This document shows positions 24,601-29,643 of a stretch of 64,000 nt of DNA, piece after piece (positions within the stretch are counted from its first letter, which is position 1; the number at the start of each line of letters is the position of its first letter). The DNA is from Undaria pinnatifida (taxonomy: Eukaryota > Sar > Phaeophyceae > Laminariales > Alariaceae), in contig JABAKD010000021.1 in NCBI GenBank assembly GCA_012845835.1, forward strand, positions 4,960,706 through 5,024,705, in the 5' to 3' direction. Both the position numbers and the translations under genes were made by a program. A model generated the notes under the pieces. It was given only the letters and a program-made list of their open reading frames with translations. It was not told the DNA's origin and ran no database searches.

Positions 24601-27243
24601 GCTGCAGTTATACGTGGTAGTCTTTTTTGGGTGGCAAGCGGTATAGTCGGTTTTTCCAGGCGCGAGTAGTGAGACGCATGCACTAGTATGGACCTGGCAC
24701 ATCGTACGCTGACTCCCGATTCCACTTTTATATGTTTCTGGTGGAGGCATGAATTGCGTCAGCTGTGATATATATGCGTGTACCATCTTTGGTTTGTTTG
24801 TGTTTTTCCTGGGGTATTGCTCAGCTCCAGAGTGACTGGAGCCTGTCCCGTGACCACGGACGTGATTATTGTATGCGAGTTAATGTGAGAACAACAACAG
24901 CAACAGGAAGCGCACAGCGCACAATCAAGCTCTGTACGATACGCAGAACGATATCTTATGAATGCGAGAAAAAAAGATTCGTACTGGTGGGTGTGCTGGT
25001 TTGTATATGTCCCGTTTTTGTATCCATTGCGTATGGCATTGCATGGCAAACACCAGGTATAACCTTGCGAGCAGGGTGTCGAGTACGGCAAGCAGTGGTA
25101 CAACTACCACCTGTATTTGCGATGTCTCTGTTTCGTAGAGTGTGGTCACAGACCTTGTCTCTCTAGGATGAGGCATCAGCACGGTCACCGGGTATGCTGG
25201 GTGTGTCGAAAGAGCATGCGGGGCGCACACGCGCATACAAACCGCACACGAAGATACACCATTAAAAAAATAATTCAACGCCACACGGATATTTTTTCCC
25301 GAGACCCCGTAAAAAAACAAATAAATTGATGGAAATAAAATTCGAATAATAATTTTAGGTGGCACAAGCCACGCACCGCAAGGCACACGAACAAAATTTC
25401 CCCACCTATTAAAAGTTCAAGTACCAACAGAAAAACAAAGTACATACTCGTACGATGGTACATATACCGGTATGTTTTTTAAACAAAAGAAACGGACCCC
25501 TCCAGAAAAACTCACCCACACACTGTACCTTGTAGATATTACAAGTACTGTACCAACAACGCAGCTTGTAAAGATGAGTATTGACCCGAAATTCGTCGAA
25601 CTCACGGCTGACGTCTTTTAAATATTTTATACAACCGTGCGAGCAGTAGTCTACGGAGACAGCAGTGGCAAGCGGCACCACCTAGCAAATACAGCATGTA
25701 CCAGCAGCAGCACCACCAGCAGCAGGCAGCGCATACAGCATTCAACAGCAGCAGCAGCAGCAGCATCAGGCAGTGCATTCACTATACCTGGTATATTGTT
25801 GTTCTCACATCAACTCGCATAATAATAAGAATAAAGTCCGTGGTCACAGGACATGACCCCTTTTGAGGCCCGCCCGTGTATAGCGACTATCAATAGCCAA
25901 TATAGCGACCGAAAAAACTGCACTTCATTGCGATATTTTCAAGCGTTTGCCAATACAGACTACCGTGAGCGCGCAGCAGCAGTGTACGAGTAGGATCATG
26001 CCGCGCCCGTCCTGTACGAATCTTTCTTTGCTGTTGCATGTGTCGTTCGGACACCAATTTGATAATCGACAACCCAAAACCAGCACTGGCAGGTGCCGTG
26101 ATCATCAATTTTCGTCGTCAATTATTCTCTAGAAGGGGTCGACTCGTGTCACAATAGATGTGAACGGGAAAAAAGAATAAAAAACGAGAAACCAGGTACA
26201 GCAGTACAAGTACCGTAATTCAATTTAAACCGTTTCCCCCACCAACTCTAAGTAACAAGAAATTAAACCGTTATCCACACAAATTCCAAGTAGTTTTCAC
26301 TCCAAAAACGTGGGTGCAGTTCTGAAAAAAAAAAAATGTGAGATCGAGGAGTTCGTCGAAGCTCATCTTTGAAAGCAGCATGCAATCCTTCGATCGCGCG
26401 TGCAATGTACGGGATGGGTGTGTCCTCGTGAAGGATACTGCAGAATAGCTCGGTGACTCCTCCTATCAGTTAGTGCTACTAATGTACCTGTGGGTGAAGC
26501 AGTATGGTTCGGTTGCTAAACAAAACTCCGATTGTAGATAGAGGTATGTACGTAGAAATCAGATCAGGATGGCGCCGGGCAATTCACCACCAATTCCAAA
26601 TTCTCGAGCAAATAAATTGGAATTTGCTGCGAGTATACCTGGGCACCGAGTATAATATTTCCAACGACCAGAGCTGTGAAGGTCTGCGATATATCCTATG
26701 CACATCGGGGGTTGGTGGAGAGGAGACAAAACGAGCGAGCGAGTGAGAGCGTGCTAGCTCGAGGCAGCATTTCATAATACATTGACTATACAGCTGCATT
26801 TACCAGCGAGGGGGGCAAGCGCGTACGTACGCACACATCTCAAAGGATGGCGTACGAATCCGATGTTGTCTCACAAACTGATCTGCCTATACATGATAAT
26901 GTACGCGCGATGAAAAACAACCTACAAACAGTGCGAACACAACCAACGCCAAAACGAAAACACTCCAGACGCAAAAAAACACCATAAAAAGCAAATCAGA
27001 AACAACAAAGCCATTTTTTGCGGCACTTACACGAGGGAGATCTGACGAACGCAGTACGGCGGCCACGACCGACACTTCCACAGGTGCCCCACCGCGAGTA
27101 GCACCAAGATCTGATAGAACCCCGTCACACCGAGGTGGGCATAGTCGGGTCCTTTGAGCGAGGTCCACAGATCATCATCGTCCGCAATGTCTTCGCTGCT
27201 ATCGTATCTCAATCCTCTATGCCACATTTCGTCTCTCCACATA
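2731..27243 (-). CDS. Seven-transmembrane receptor with C-terminal RGS domain (split gene, 3' partial)
   Basis: Seven minus-strand exons join: 27243-27031, 15394-15306, 13108-12949, 11159-10970, 4994-4878, 3303-3184, 2835-2731. Every junction is GT-AG and each exon's end phase matches the next start phase (2,1,2,0,0,0), with no internal stop in 994 bp. The product has an acidic N-terminus, TM1-TM7, a cysteine before TM3 (QCGF) and one in the TM4-TM5 loop (NWCEV), basic cytoplasmic loops (RVYRSWK, RKVRKQMNEY), a TM7 with two prolines (FWPPVANPIYRY), a TPAQ linker and an RGS start (LRKEFEKFAELRVAREL). Known biology: RGS domains speed GTP hydrolysis by G-alpha, and 7TM-RGS fusions occur in plants (AtRGS1 type) and many protists. 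It would sit in the plasma membrane, coupling a signal to G-protein shut-off. The ligand is unknown. A possible start is the ATG at 27242-27240. The RGS domain is incomplete within the window. Confidence 0.85.
2836..3183 (-). other. Receptor intron 6 (348 bp) with G-runs then a C-run
   Basis: In transcript order the donor is followed after 18 nt by G6-C-G8 (plus 3151-3165 C-tract), then G9 (3061-3069) and G15 (2991-3005), and finally C10-T-C15 (2851-2876) just before the acceptor. The 3068-3150 part also carries the extreme 3' end of the LINE family seen at 19.4 and 21.5 kb, so part of this short intron is element-derived. Confidence 0.75.
3068..3150 (+). mobile_element. 5'-truncated LINE 3' end
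   Basis: Matches the last part of the LINE copies at 19780-19860 and 21510-21600: GTAGGAACGGTGC, CGTCTCGAAAGGGATGCG and the TCAAA(G/T)GACT end, followed by a C-rich tract in all three. The strong 5' truncation is typical of target-primed insertion. Confidence 0.65.
3184..3303 (-). CDS. Receptor exon 6: TM7 and linker
   Basis: 120 bp (40 codons), CGGACAG acceptor, phase 0 at both ends. The donor reads GTTCGT, the weakest of the set. It encodes ASLILFWPPVANPIYRYV (TM7), then a cytoplasmic segment with EYLFSYTKGFSTLPTPAQ leading into the RGS exon. A Pro-Thr-Pro linker after TM7 fits a 7TM-RGS arrangement. Confidence 0.85.
3568..3650 (+). repeat. Diverged copy of the A-tailed repeat (family B)
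   Basis: Order of blocks as in the better copies: TTTGACACACGAC, a GTACGAAAATACG block, a GGTGGTGAG(A/C)T block, AAGCTTTA, CCTC(A/C)GGCGGA, then A-rich. The clearer copies are at 6935, 15655, 22285 and 24515. Confidence 0.55.
4285..4515. repeat. Minisatellite with ATCACGATCTA units
   Basis: About ten imperfect units of CATCACGATCTA alternating with ATAGATCATC, spaced 18-36 bp. The units are partly self-complementary through the GATC cores. It lies inside receptor intron 5 with no coding potential. Confidence 0.8.
4878..4994 (-). CDS. Receptor exon 5: TM6
   Basis: 117 bp (39 codons), TTGACAG acceptor and GTGAGT donor, phase 0 at both ends. It encodes VSQLLIVLITGTVVFPLEAI (TM6), a short loop WLDSNHQIRR and IWVLYHNVI, which starts TM7. 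A run of ten C in transcript sense lies 44-53 nt upstream of the exon. Confidence 0.85.
5040..5228. repeat. Dispersed repeat family H, copy 1
   Basis: About 190 bp shared with 40846-41037: blocks TCTCGGCCTAAGTATGCGAT, GGAACTGGAATTCTCGGTC, TTCGAGCGCCG, CTTCGGGGGGCGG and AACGCCCCTCGCCCTGCCGT. A partial third trace lies near 5492-5530. No coding frame is conserved between copies. The class is unknown. Confidence 0.75.
5880..5943 (+). repeat. Family C fragment, GTT-tail end
   Basis: (TTG)n followed by TCTCACATTAACTCGCATAA and TCAAGTCCGTGGTCACAGGA, identical in order to the left end of the full copy at 18575. Only the tail-proximal 60 bp is present. Confidence 0.8.
6304..6493 (+). repeat. 95-bp perfect-looking tandem duplication of a family C end
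   Basis: Two adjacent copies (6304-6398 and 6399-6493) beginning GTACCCATCACTACGCATAC and ending GAAACAAAAGGGGTATTATA. The sequence is the tail-distal end of family C (compare 18910-18970). Copies differ by about one base, so the duplication is recent. Confidence 0.85.
6935..7015 (-). repeat. A-tailed repeat (family B)
   Basis: On the minus strand: GAAGTGTGGTGAGCTAAAGC, TTTATTTTTCCCCATCCGCC, TGAGGAT, then a long A-run. Four other copies share the same A-tailed end, which suggests a short retroposon or processed 3' end. Confidence 0.75.
7430..8030 (+). repeat. Three-copy tandem repeat, about 190-230 bp units
   Basis: Landmarks recur at 7430, 7661 and 7850: CCAATGGA or CATTGGGG, a CAC(A/G)C(C/T)GTG block, a GGGG(A/C)G(A/G)TAT block, GACCCGGGAGA(T/A)C or its variants, then ACCGGGGATG and (A/G)(C/G)AC(C/T)CTATC about 100 bp later. 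The units are diverged, so the array is old. Frames through it are not conserved. Confidence 0.7.
8340..8440 (+). repeat. Foldback family A, one end
   Basis: Matches the left arm of the foldback element at 12083: CACTCCAGCTG, TGAGATCGA, TTTGTCGAAACTCATCTTTG, CAAGCTGTGTGTGATACTCC, GATCGCGCGT. No opposite arm is found nearby. Confidence 0.65.
9130..9320 (+). repeat. Foldback family A, two joined end sequences
   Basis: First block: ACGTCAGCTGTGAGTTC, CGAATTTAGGGTCGATG, CTCATCTTTGCAAGCTGTGT. A second, shorter block follows at 9270-9315 with CAGCTTTGCAAGCTGCGTG, GGATACTTCGATCGC. Both blocks are in the same orientation, so this is not a simple inverted pair. Confidence 0.6.
9553..9708 (+). repeat. 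18-bp tandem array
   Basis: About nine units of CCCACATAACGTTAAATA with small changes. As 18 is a multiple of three it yields an artefactual periodic reading frame (THITFN repeats). Intron-located and not regarded as coding. Confidence 0.85.
10970..11159 (-). CDS. Receptor exon 4: end of TM4, extracellular loop 2, TM5
   Basis: 190 bp, AAAAG acceptor and GTGAGA donor. It completes TM4 (TPVIVYSI), then encodes an extracellular loop DDNLSLFNERTNWCEVYEPV carrying the second disulfide-type cysteine, TM5 (TALYVYGCVPVVCAFFLVF) and the basic loop QMRKVRKQMNEYRLQ. It ends in phase 0. Confidence 0.85.
11222..11455 (+). repeat. Three-unit tandem repeat, about 78 bp, with G-runs
   Basis: Units contain GGATA(A/G)AAAC or a close variant, CGGAGG followed by G7-G17, AACCG(T/C)TA, and GAGGAAAGAGAGAAGAGGAA. 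It sits 62-300 bp upstream of the exon 4 acceptor. In transcript sense the G-runs are C-tracts. Confidence 0.75.
11575..11650 (-). repeat. Family A end, minus orientation
   Basis: Plus strand reads ACCAACAACGCAGCTTGCAA, AGATGAGTATTGACCCGAAA, TTCGTCGAACTCACGGCTGA, CGTC. Nearly identical copies lie at 25550, 35600 and, in reverse, 39600. Confidence 0.75.
12083..12563. mobile_element. Foldback (long-TIR) element, family A
   Basis: Left arm 12083-12197 and right arm 12460-12563 are inverted copies over about 100 bp. Shared blocks are GATTTCGTCG, TCTTTGCAAGCTGTGTGTGA, TACTCCGA(T/G)CGCGCGT, then (G/A)TTAC(G/T)GG and TATC/TATG plus CCT(T/C)AT. The interior is C-rich with no transposase, so this is a non-autonomous foldback or MITE. 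The exact termini and TSD are not clear. Confidence 0.7.
12763..12852 (-). mobile_element. TTAACCCC MITE, reverse diverged copy
   Basis: Reverse complement carries AACTGGAAACCCGTTTTTTT, TAGTATGGGGAGGGGTTT and TCTAAAGGGGTTAG, matching the intact copy at 17364-17453. One terminus has decayed to GTTAA without the CCCC. Confidence 0.65.
12949..13108 (-). CDS. Receptor exon 3: TM3, second cytoplasmic loop, start of TM4
   Basis: 160 bp from a GCGCGCAG acceptor to a GTGAGT donor. It encodes AQCGFVSLFQYTAWGVWISV (TM3, with the conserved-type cysteine at its outer end), the basic loop ALVRVYRSWKMLVRH, and SGQVALLTLPW, the first half of TM4. Its last two bases (CT) combine with the first base of exon 4 to give leucine, so TM4 is split by the intron. 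Confidence 0.85.
13411..13669 (+). mobile_element. Solo LTR of the Ty3 element, 3' end altered
   Basis: Begins TGTTAAGATACGGCCTCGAA and follows the 269-bp LTRs at 29197 and 33423 closely up to CCCACCT. The last 12 bp then differ, ending TGTACA instead of TTTCACA. No matching 4-bp flanks (TCTG against CTAT), so the end was probably lost or rearranged. Confidence 0.75.
14143..14225 (+). mobile_element. TTAACCCC MITE, copy with decayed left end
   Basis: Carries ACAACTGGAAACCCC, TTTAGTATAGGGAGAGATTC and TCTAAAGGGGTTAA. The right terminus and its TA flank are intact. The left TIR has decayed to GCATTTACA. Confidence 0.7.
15306..15394 (-). CDS. Receptor exon 2: TM2
   Basis: 89 bp between a GATACAG acceptor and a GTGAGT donor. 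It starts with one base completing the valine codon split from exon 1 and ends with one base of a split codon. It encodes CLTGLAGVVSFLGSLIASGV followed by VDRHDGDLI: a hydrophobic helix and a charged loop. The 11.6-kb intron before it is the longest of the gene. Confidence 0.8.
15485..15562 (+). repeat. Family A end
   Basis: AACGTCAGCTGTGAGTACGA, a degenerate middle, then CTCAACTTTTGCAAGCTGTG. Weaker than the 11.6 and 25.6 kb copies. Confidence 0.5.
15655..15770 (-). repeat. A-tailed repeat (family B), longest copy
   Basis: On the minus strand: GCGAAAGCAACTGAGTTAAA, TCGACACACGACGCGTATGA, AAATACGCGGAAGTGTGGTG, AGCTAAAGCTTTA, CCCCATCCGCCGGAGGAT, then an A/T-rich tail of over 20 bp. It shows about 115 bp of the unit, the fullest in the window. 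Confidence 0.75.
17364..17453 (+). mobile_element. 90-bp MITE with perfect 12-bp TIRs and TA duplication
   Basis: Starts TTAACCCCTTTA and ends TAAAGGGGTTAA, perfect inverted termini. TA lies directly on both sides (17362-17363 and 17454-17455). TA target duplication is the hallmark of Tc1/mariner-type transposition. With no coding capacity it must be moved in trans. Diverged copies lie at 12763 and 14143. Confidence 0.8.
18575..19060 (+). mobile_element. Family C retroposon-like repeat, full copy
   Basis: From left: (GTT)n (18584-18632), TCTCACATTAACTCGCA, GTCCGTGGTCACAGGACAGG, CTCCAGTCACTCTGGAGCTG, CACAGCTGACGCAATTCATG, GCATACGTCTCACTACTCGC, then TCACTACGCATACGCACGAC and a purine-rich end. 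Read on the minus strand it ends in a (CAA)n tail, as many SINEs and LINE 3' ends do. No open frame is shared between copies. Confidence 0.75.
19437..19860 (+). pseudogene. LINE 3' end with CCHC-type motif (5'-truncated)
   Basis: The frame beginning LPERRKRYASS encodes CPCGTIESRSHIVGEC, the C-x-C-x(7)-H-x(4)-C finger found after the RT domain in many non-LTR retrotransposons, then EEMRKLYGCDMEEF and a basic tail. The second copy at 21187-21600 has the same order, and both end in TCAAATGACT plus a C-rich stretch. The upstream C18 run marks the truncation point. Not a host gene. Confidence 0.7.
19925..20245 (+). pseudogene. LINE fragment, part upstream of a nested insertion
   Basis: Broken frames give EKRLPAIADRAV, then after a stop and a shift GRTGIRWDNVVKK, and near the end GLREDTGMKTQF. 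The coding trace resumes at 21122 with PMDYAKKRKLRF. The two pieces are therefore one decayed LINE copy split by a family A insertion. Confidence 0.5.
20276..21072 (+). mobile_element. 797-bp TIR element with 3-bp TSD (Harbinger-like, non-autonomous)
   Basis: Termini are GGGCCCAGATTAATGA on the left and, reverse complemented, GGGCCCAGATAAACGA on the right. TGA precedes the left and follows the right terminus. Three-base duplications and G-rich termini resemble PIF/Harbinger elements, although those usually target TWA. The flanks are AT-rich, the middle (20405-20890) is clearly GC-richer, and no transposase is seen. The middle may be captured host DNA. Confidence 0.7.
20385..20885 (+). CDS. 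Open frame inside the TIR element (unrecognised)
   Basis: 166 codons, Arg/Gly/Ser-rich, with no recognised domain. The opposite strand is also largely open, as expected for GC-rich DNA, so it may not be translated. If real it would be a captured gene fragment. Confidence 0.2.
   Translation: MSFENKKTQKGQRIPVGNDRGMTCVLPGASRLAADCFAGSGSEAMAQGVSWMGWRRPAAPHGRQRRGYSGRTCERSRDVVVGRVTFEVQGDEKPGLRRSRLFSGRCRRSRLCQGPSEAALRLLRWSYFSQWWLFASQSADDMAHIRVGDFGYMEHAMPCRCTSSPN
21119..21600 (+). pseudogene. LINE 3' part, second half of the split copy
   Basis: Reads PMDYAKKRKLRFRLGDLDLP, ERRKIYAS, then the CLCGTTIESRTHRIGEC finger and EEMRKLDGCDTEEF, with a stop at 21465 and a frame change. The end (GTAGGAACGGTGC, TCAAATGACT, C-rich tract) matches 19860. 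It aligns along its whole length with 19437-19860. Confidence 0.7.
22285..22382 (-). repeat. A-tailed repeat (family B)
   Basis: Minus strand: CACGACGCGTATGAAAAT, GTGGAAGTGTGGTGAGCTTA, GCTTTATTTTTCCCCATCCG, CCGGAGGATG, then A-run of about 17. Confidence 0.75.
22560..23262 (+). pseudogene. LINE reverse transcriptase C-terminal region
   Basis: The frame from 22696 gives DDHTLSYADALAKTASESIE, then RRILFAGFVARMGEEPLPHR and VMFGELVGGKGYSGGEEKDW. RR.LFAG.VARM....LP.RV.FGEL is a recurrent motif near the C-terminus of non-LTR reverse transcriptases. It continues to about 23130 and then runs into a G-rich satellite. No RT catalytic core (YADD) is present, so the copy is 5'-truncated. Confidence 0.65.
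23145..23220 (+). repeat. G-rich satellite (GGGGGGA)n
   Basis: Runs of 4-7 G separated by A or C over 75 bp, abutting the LINE fragment. Potential G-quadruplex on the plus strand. In receptor transcript sense it is a long C-tract. Confidence 0.85.
23415..23620 (-). repeat. Family C fragment, tail-distal end
   Basis: Pyrimidine-rich CTTTCCTTTCC run, then CCAATTGACTTGTGCCTGTC, GTGCGTATGCGTAGTGATAG. At GATAGGTAC it switches to family B sequence (GCGAAAGCAACTGAGTTAAA, TCGACACACGAC), so the two families are fused here. Confidence 0.7.
23670..23797. mobile_element. GGCTACGG MITE, diverged copy
   Basis: GGCTACGGTTTAAGATAA at the left, an inner TTTAAGAGAGAGGAATTGGC TTGTACC block, and TCTCTCTTAAATCGAACC at the right. 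Same order as the 24397-24507 copy. Confidence 0.6.
24397..24507. mobile_element. GGCTACGG MITE with a perfect 38-bp palindrome
   Basis: 24397-24434 is a perfect palindrome, each arm GGCTACGGTATAAGAGAAT. It is followed by ACGGTATAAGAGAAAGCC, the inner TTAAGAGAGAGAAATTGG block and an inverted end CTCTTAAACCGTAGCC. Three inverted ends suggest one copy joined to the terminus of another. Confidence 0.65.
24515..24590 (+). repeat. A-tailed repeat (family B), plus orientation
   Basis: ACGTGGAAGTGTGGTGAGCT, AAAGCTTTATTTTTCCCCAT, CCGCCGGAGGATGG, then A18. It is the clearest example of the A-tail, and family C starts immediately after it. Confidence 0.75.
24591..24905 (-). mobile_element. Family C retroposon-like repeat
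   Basis: Reverse of the 18575 copy: TACGTGGTAGTCTTTTTTGG, GCGAGTAGTGAGACGCATGC, GCATGAATTGCGTCAGCTGT, CTCCAGAGTGACTGGAGCCT, GTTAATGTGAGAACAACAAC and a short CAA tail. The tail-distal purine end is missing. Confidence 0.75.
25390..25618 (-). repeat. Family A longer unit, minus orientation
   Basis: About 230 bp shared with 35010-35170, 35480-35670 and the reverse of 39600-39850: AATTTCCCCACCTA, AAACGGACCCCTCCAGAAAA, ACTCACCCACA, then ACCAACAACGCAGCTTG, AGATGAGTATTGACCCGAAA, TTCGTCGAACTCACGGCTGA. The GACGTC end is therefore only the most conserved part of a longer repeat. Confidence 0.7.
25790..25858 (+). repeat. Family C fragment, tail end
   Basis: TTGTTGTTCTCACATCAACT, CGCATAATAA, GTCCGTGGTCACAGGACATG. 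It follows a CAG-repeat stretch at 25740-25775. Confidence 0.7.
26335..26430 (+). repeat. Foldback family A, arm copy
   Basis: TGTGAGATCGAGGAGTTCGT, CGAAGCTCATCTTTG, CTTCGATCGCGCGTG, then GTGTCCTCGTGAAGGAT. It matches the left arm of the 12083 element, including the sequence after the GCGCGT block. Confidence 0.6.
27031..27243 (-). CDS. Receptor exon 1: N-terminus and TM1
   Basis: A TTTCAG acceptor (27244-27249) and GTAAGT donor (27030-27025) bound 213 bp. The frame gives an ATG one base inside the exon, an acidic stretch with a DDDD run, then TM1 (GVTGFYQILVLLAVGHLW), a loop KCRSWPPYC and RQISLV, which starts TM2. The same frame stays open upstream to beyond 27500, so translation might begin further 5'. 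The sequence just upstream is AT-rich and looks intronic or 5' untranslated. Confidence 0.8.
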
Positions 27244-27349
27244 CTGAAAGTATACGAGACCTCGTACCACAATGTACGTAAAAATAATAACCGTTTTATT
27301 CCACTATTAGAATAAAACAATTTCTTATATTTTCGTACAAAGTGGCACA

Positions 27350-27524
27350 ACTCCAATTTGTCGCCGGCAAAAAATAGGAGGCGGATGAAGAAGCGCTTCC
27401 TCTCTTCCTCCCGCTGCTCACTCCTATATACCTCCCAGAACCAAAGCAACGCTCTCGATGCCGAGATCCGCTCCCTGATACCCTCGCCTGCCCCCACCAC
27501 CAGATACAGCAGTCCTCCTTCCCT
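27350..27524 (-). CDS. Possible upstream coding exon (unassigned)
   Basis: A CTAG acceptor at 27525 is followed on the minus strand by a GC-rich open frame reading EGGLLYLVVGAGEGIRERIS, ASRALLWFWEVYRSEQREEE, RKRFFIRLLFFAGDKLEL, before AT-rich sequence. The frame is the same as receptor exon 1. Donors near 27430 (GTATAT or GTGAGC) do not give the phase 2 needed by exon 1. ALLWFWEVYRS followed by charged helices slightly resembles the middle of an RGS domain. It could be 5' receptor sequence, the end of a neighbouring paralogue, or chance. Confidence 0.25.
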
Positions 27525-29192
27525 AGACCAGGTGTGTTTCGCTTTCTTCCTCTCTCGGCTGCGGCTGTGCGGTTCCTTCCTTCCTGTGTTGTGATACTTG
27601 GGGCGTACTACTCATCTCTCATGTGTTTTGGTTTGGGCGTGTGTTTTTGTTTCGTGTTTTGCTGCATGTTTTGGCGTTTTTTTCTCGTTTTTTTGTTTTA
27701 TTATCTTCGTTCGCAGAATCTTAGTCTTCCTAGACTAAAAGACTGGGTTAGGTATCCATGCAGTGGTTATCTCCATAGCAACTACCTGGTAGACCACTAT
27801 GTATACCACCAGTATACCCAATCGCACTTTTATACTGCTGGTACTATCAATAGTATGATAATGGGGGGTTCCCGCCGGGCCAAGTGATTAGGCCGGCACT
27901 ACTATGATATAAAGGAATCGGTAGCTAGGAATCAGGCACAATAAATACTATTTCAATAGTATTAATAGAGACCTTCACTGCTATGTATCCACATGTCAGA
28001 TAGTCAAATAGATGTGTGTCCTCGTGACTACCTGTATACGTACCTTGCTCGATTTCGCTCGTGCGTGATGACCCTGAACCGATCCAAACCATCAAACATA
28101 TGTTCTGATTCTCTTACAATCATCAAGGATCGAGAGATCTGTTTTCATTTTTTGAAAAAAGTGCATTTTGAATGGTGATTGCACGTCGTCGGTGATACTC
28201 TTCTTGCCCCTTCCTGCTCGTCGCGTGGTACATAGCCTATGTGTTTGCTCTTCTTTTTACCGCTTCTTTCTACGTGGACATCCAGCGTCGGTGCCAACTC
28301 TTCGCCCTAGAGGGACACATACATGCTCTGTTGTCAGAGATCATATAATACAGCGCAAATGCCGGAAGGAGATTTGACATGCTGCTGCCAACATGCCAAC
28401 GGGTCGGGAGTCGGGAATCAGAATTATGCGGTATGATACCAGGGTATTGAATAAAAATATTTCAAGGACGTCAGCCGTGAGTTCGACGATTTTTTTTGGG
28501 TCAATACTCATCTTCGTTGCAGCTCAAGAGATTCTGGATTATTAGTTTTCGAATGCCGGCGCGTTTTTACGGCGGTGCCCAAGGAAAAACCTGCGAAAGC
28601 AGAGGCACGCCGCGCAACGCAATACAAAAAACCCCGCCAGGGGGCGCGCGTTTAACCCAAAATTATAACTACGAAAACCCCCCCAAGCGAAAACTTAATA
28701 CGTTATTATCAGGCTAACCCGAAAAAACCCATGCCCCGCTCCTTCCCTTGTGGGGCTATAACAAAACTCTCACACCCCACCCCGATCTCGTCTGCCACTT
28801 GGACGAGTCTGGGGCAGACACAACGACGTCGGCCTAATTTAAATTTGTATTCTAGTTTGGCCGTTACCCTACTACCGTTATTCGAATCCCAACCACGCCT
28901 CCACAAACTCCGCATTCCTGCGTAAAGCTACATTTTGCAATGTACTAAATTTAAAGCAGTATGCGAGGGTGAGTTTTCGGGAGGGGTCCTATTATTTTGT
29001 TTCAAAAAATATATATATATACAAGGTTCCCCTCCGGGAAGTAAGCGCCTAGGGGAGTGGCGCAAGGACACATTCTTACTACCCGACGCAAAATGACCAT
29101 TTTTGTTGTACATCATACAAAAAAACTTGACCGGAAAAATAAAAAATACTGAATTAATTAGCATTTTACCCGCACAACAAGTACTTCTTGGG
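27525..29192. other. Non-coding, family A copy with internal insertion
   Basis: No gene recognised. Family A sequence at 28460-28525 (GACGTCAGCCGTGAGTTCGA) and its continuation at 28945-28990 (GAGTTTTCGGGAGGGGTCCT) are separated by about 420 bp of unrelated, partly GC-rich DNA, probably an insertion. A block at 29015-29075 (ACAAGGTTCCCCTCCGGGA, GGGAGTGGCGCAAG) recurs at 36672-36730. Confidence 0.5.
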
Positions 29193-29196
29193 TGTA

Positions 29197-29465
29197 TGTT
29201 AAGATACGGCCTCGAAAGGCCTGTAGGTGTCCGAATTTAAGATCATTTGGATGGGTTTCGTATGATAAGGTTGGCGGTTTATATTCGGGGAAGTTAGGAA
29301 TTAGATCGGAGGCACGCGCCTCCGATCTCAGAAGCTATCCCGGGCTCTGGTGGAAACGAATAAAGCTACATCTCTACGAAGGAACGAAAGTGAGTACTCT
29401 CCGAGGACCTGCTCAATTGGCAGACCTGCAGGGGGCACTCTGTGTCCCCCACCTTTAATTTCACA
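29197..29465 (+). repeat. 5' LTR of the Ty3 element
   Basis: TGTTAAGATACGG at the start, TTTAATTTCACA at the end. It contains a perfect-looking inverted block CGGAGGCACGCGCCTCCG (29307-29324). Confidence 0.9.
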
Positions 29466-29467
29466 TG

Positions 29468-29485
29468 TGGCGTCGACGGCAGGAC
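29468..29485 (+). promoter_or_regulatory. Primer-binding site
   Basis: TGGCGTCGACGGCAGGAC begins with TGG, complementary to a tRNA CCA end, 2 nt after the LTR. The same 18 nt at the same spacing follow the TRIM 5' LTR at 40336. The matching tRNA would end GTCGACGCCA. Confidence 0.75.
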
Positions 29486-29513
29486 AGAAAAGAAAAAGAA
29501 AAAAACGCCAAAA

Positions 29514-29643
29514 GCACTGTCTTGGGTGGGCTCGTGCCCCACACCGAAAGCACTGCTTTGGGTGGACTCGAACCCCTCGCCGAAAGCACTGTCTTGGGTG
29601 GGCTCGTGCCCCGCACTGAACATGCTGCCTTGGGTGGGCTCCC
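29514..29643 (+). repeat. 36-bp tandem repeat in the leader
   Basis: Units AAAGCACTGTCTTGGGTGGG plus CTCGTGCCCC(A/G)CAC(C/T)G occur about 3.5 times. As 36 is a multiple of three, the frame is kept. Confidence 0.8.

Larger units (their letters stand above)
15395..27030 (-). other. Receptor intron 1 (11.6 kb), a mobile-element graveyard
   Basis: Inferred from the phase match between exons 1 and 2. It contains family A, B and C copies, the intact TTAACCCC MITE, three LINE fragments, a nested 797-bp TIR element, GGCTACGG MITEs and a G-rich satellite at 23145-23220. No other open frame joins in phase, so a missed small exon is possible but unneeded. Confidence 0.7.
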
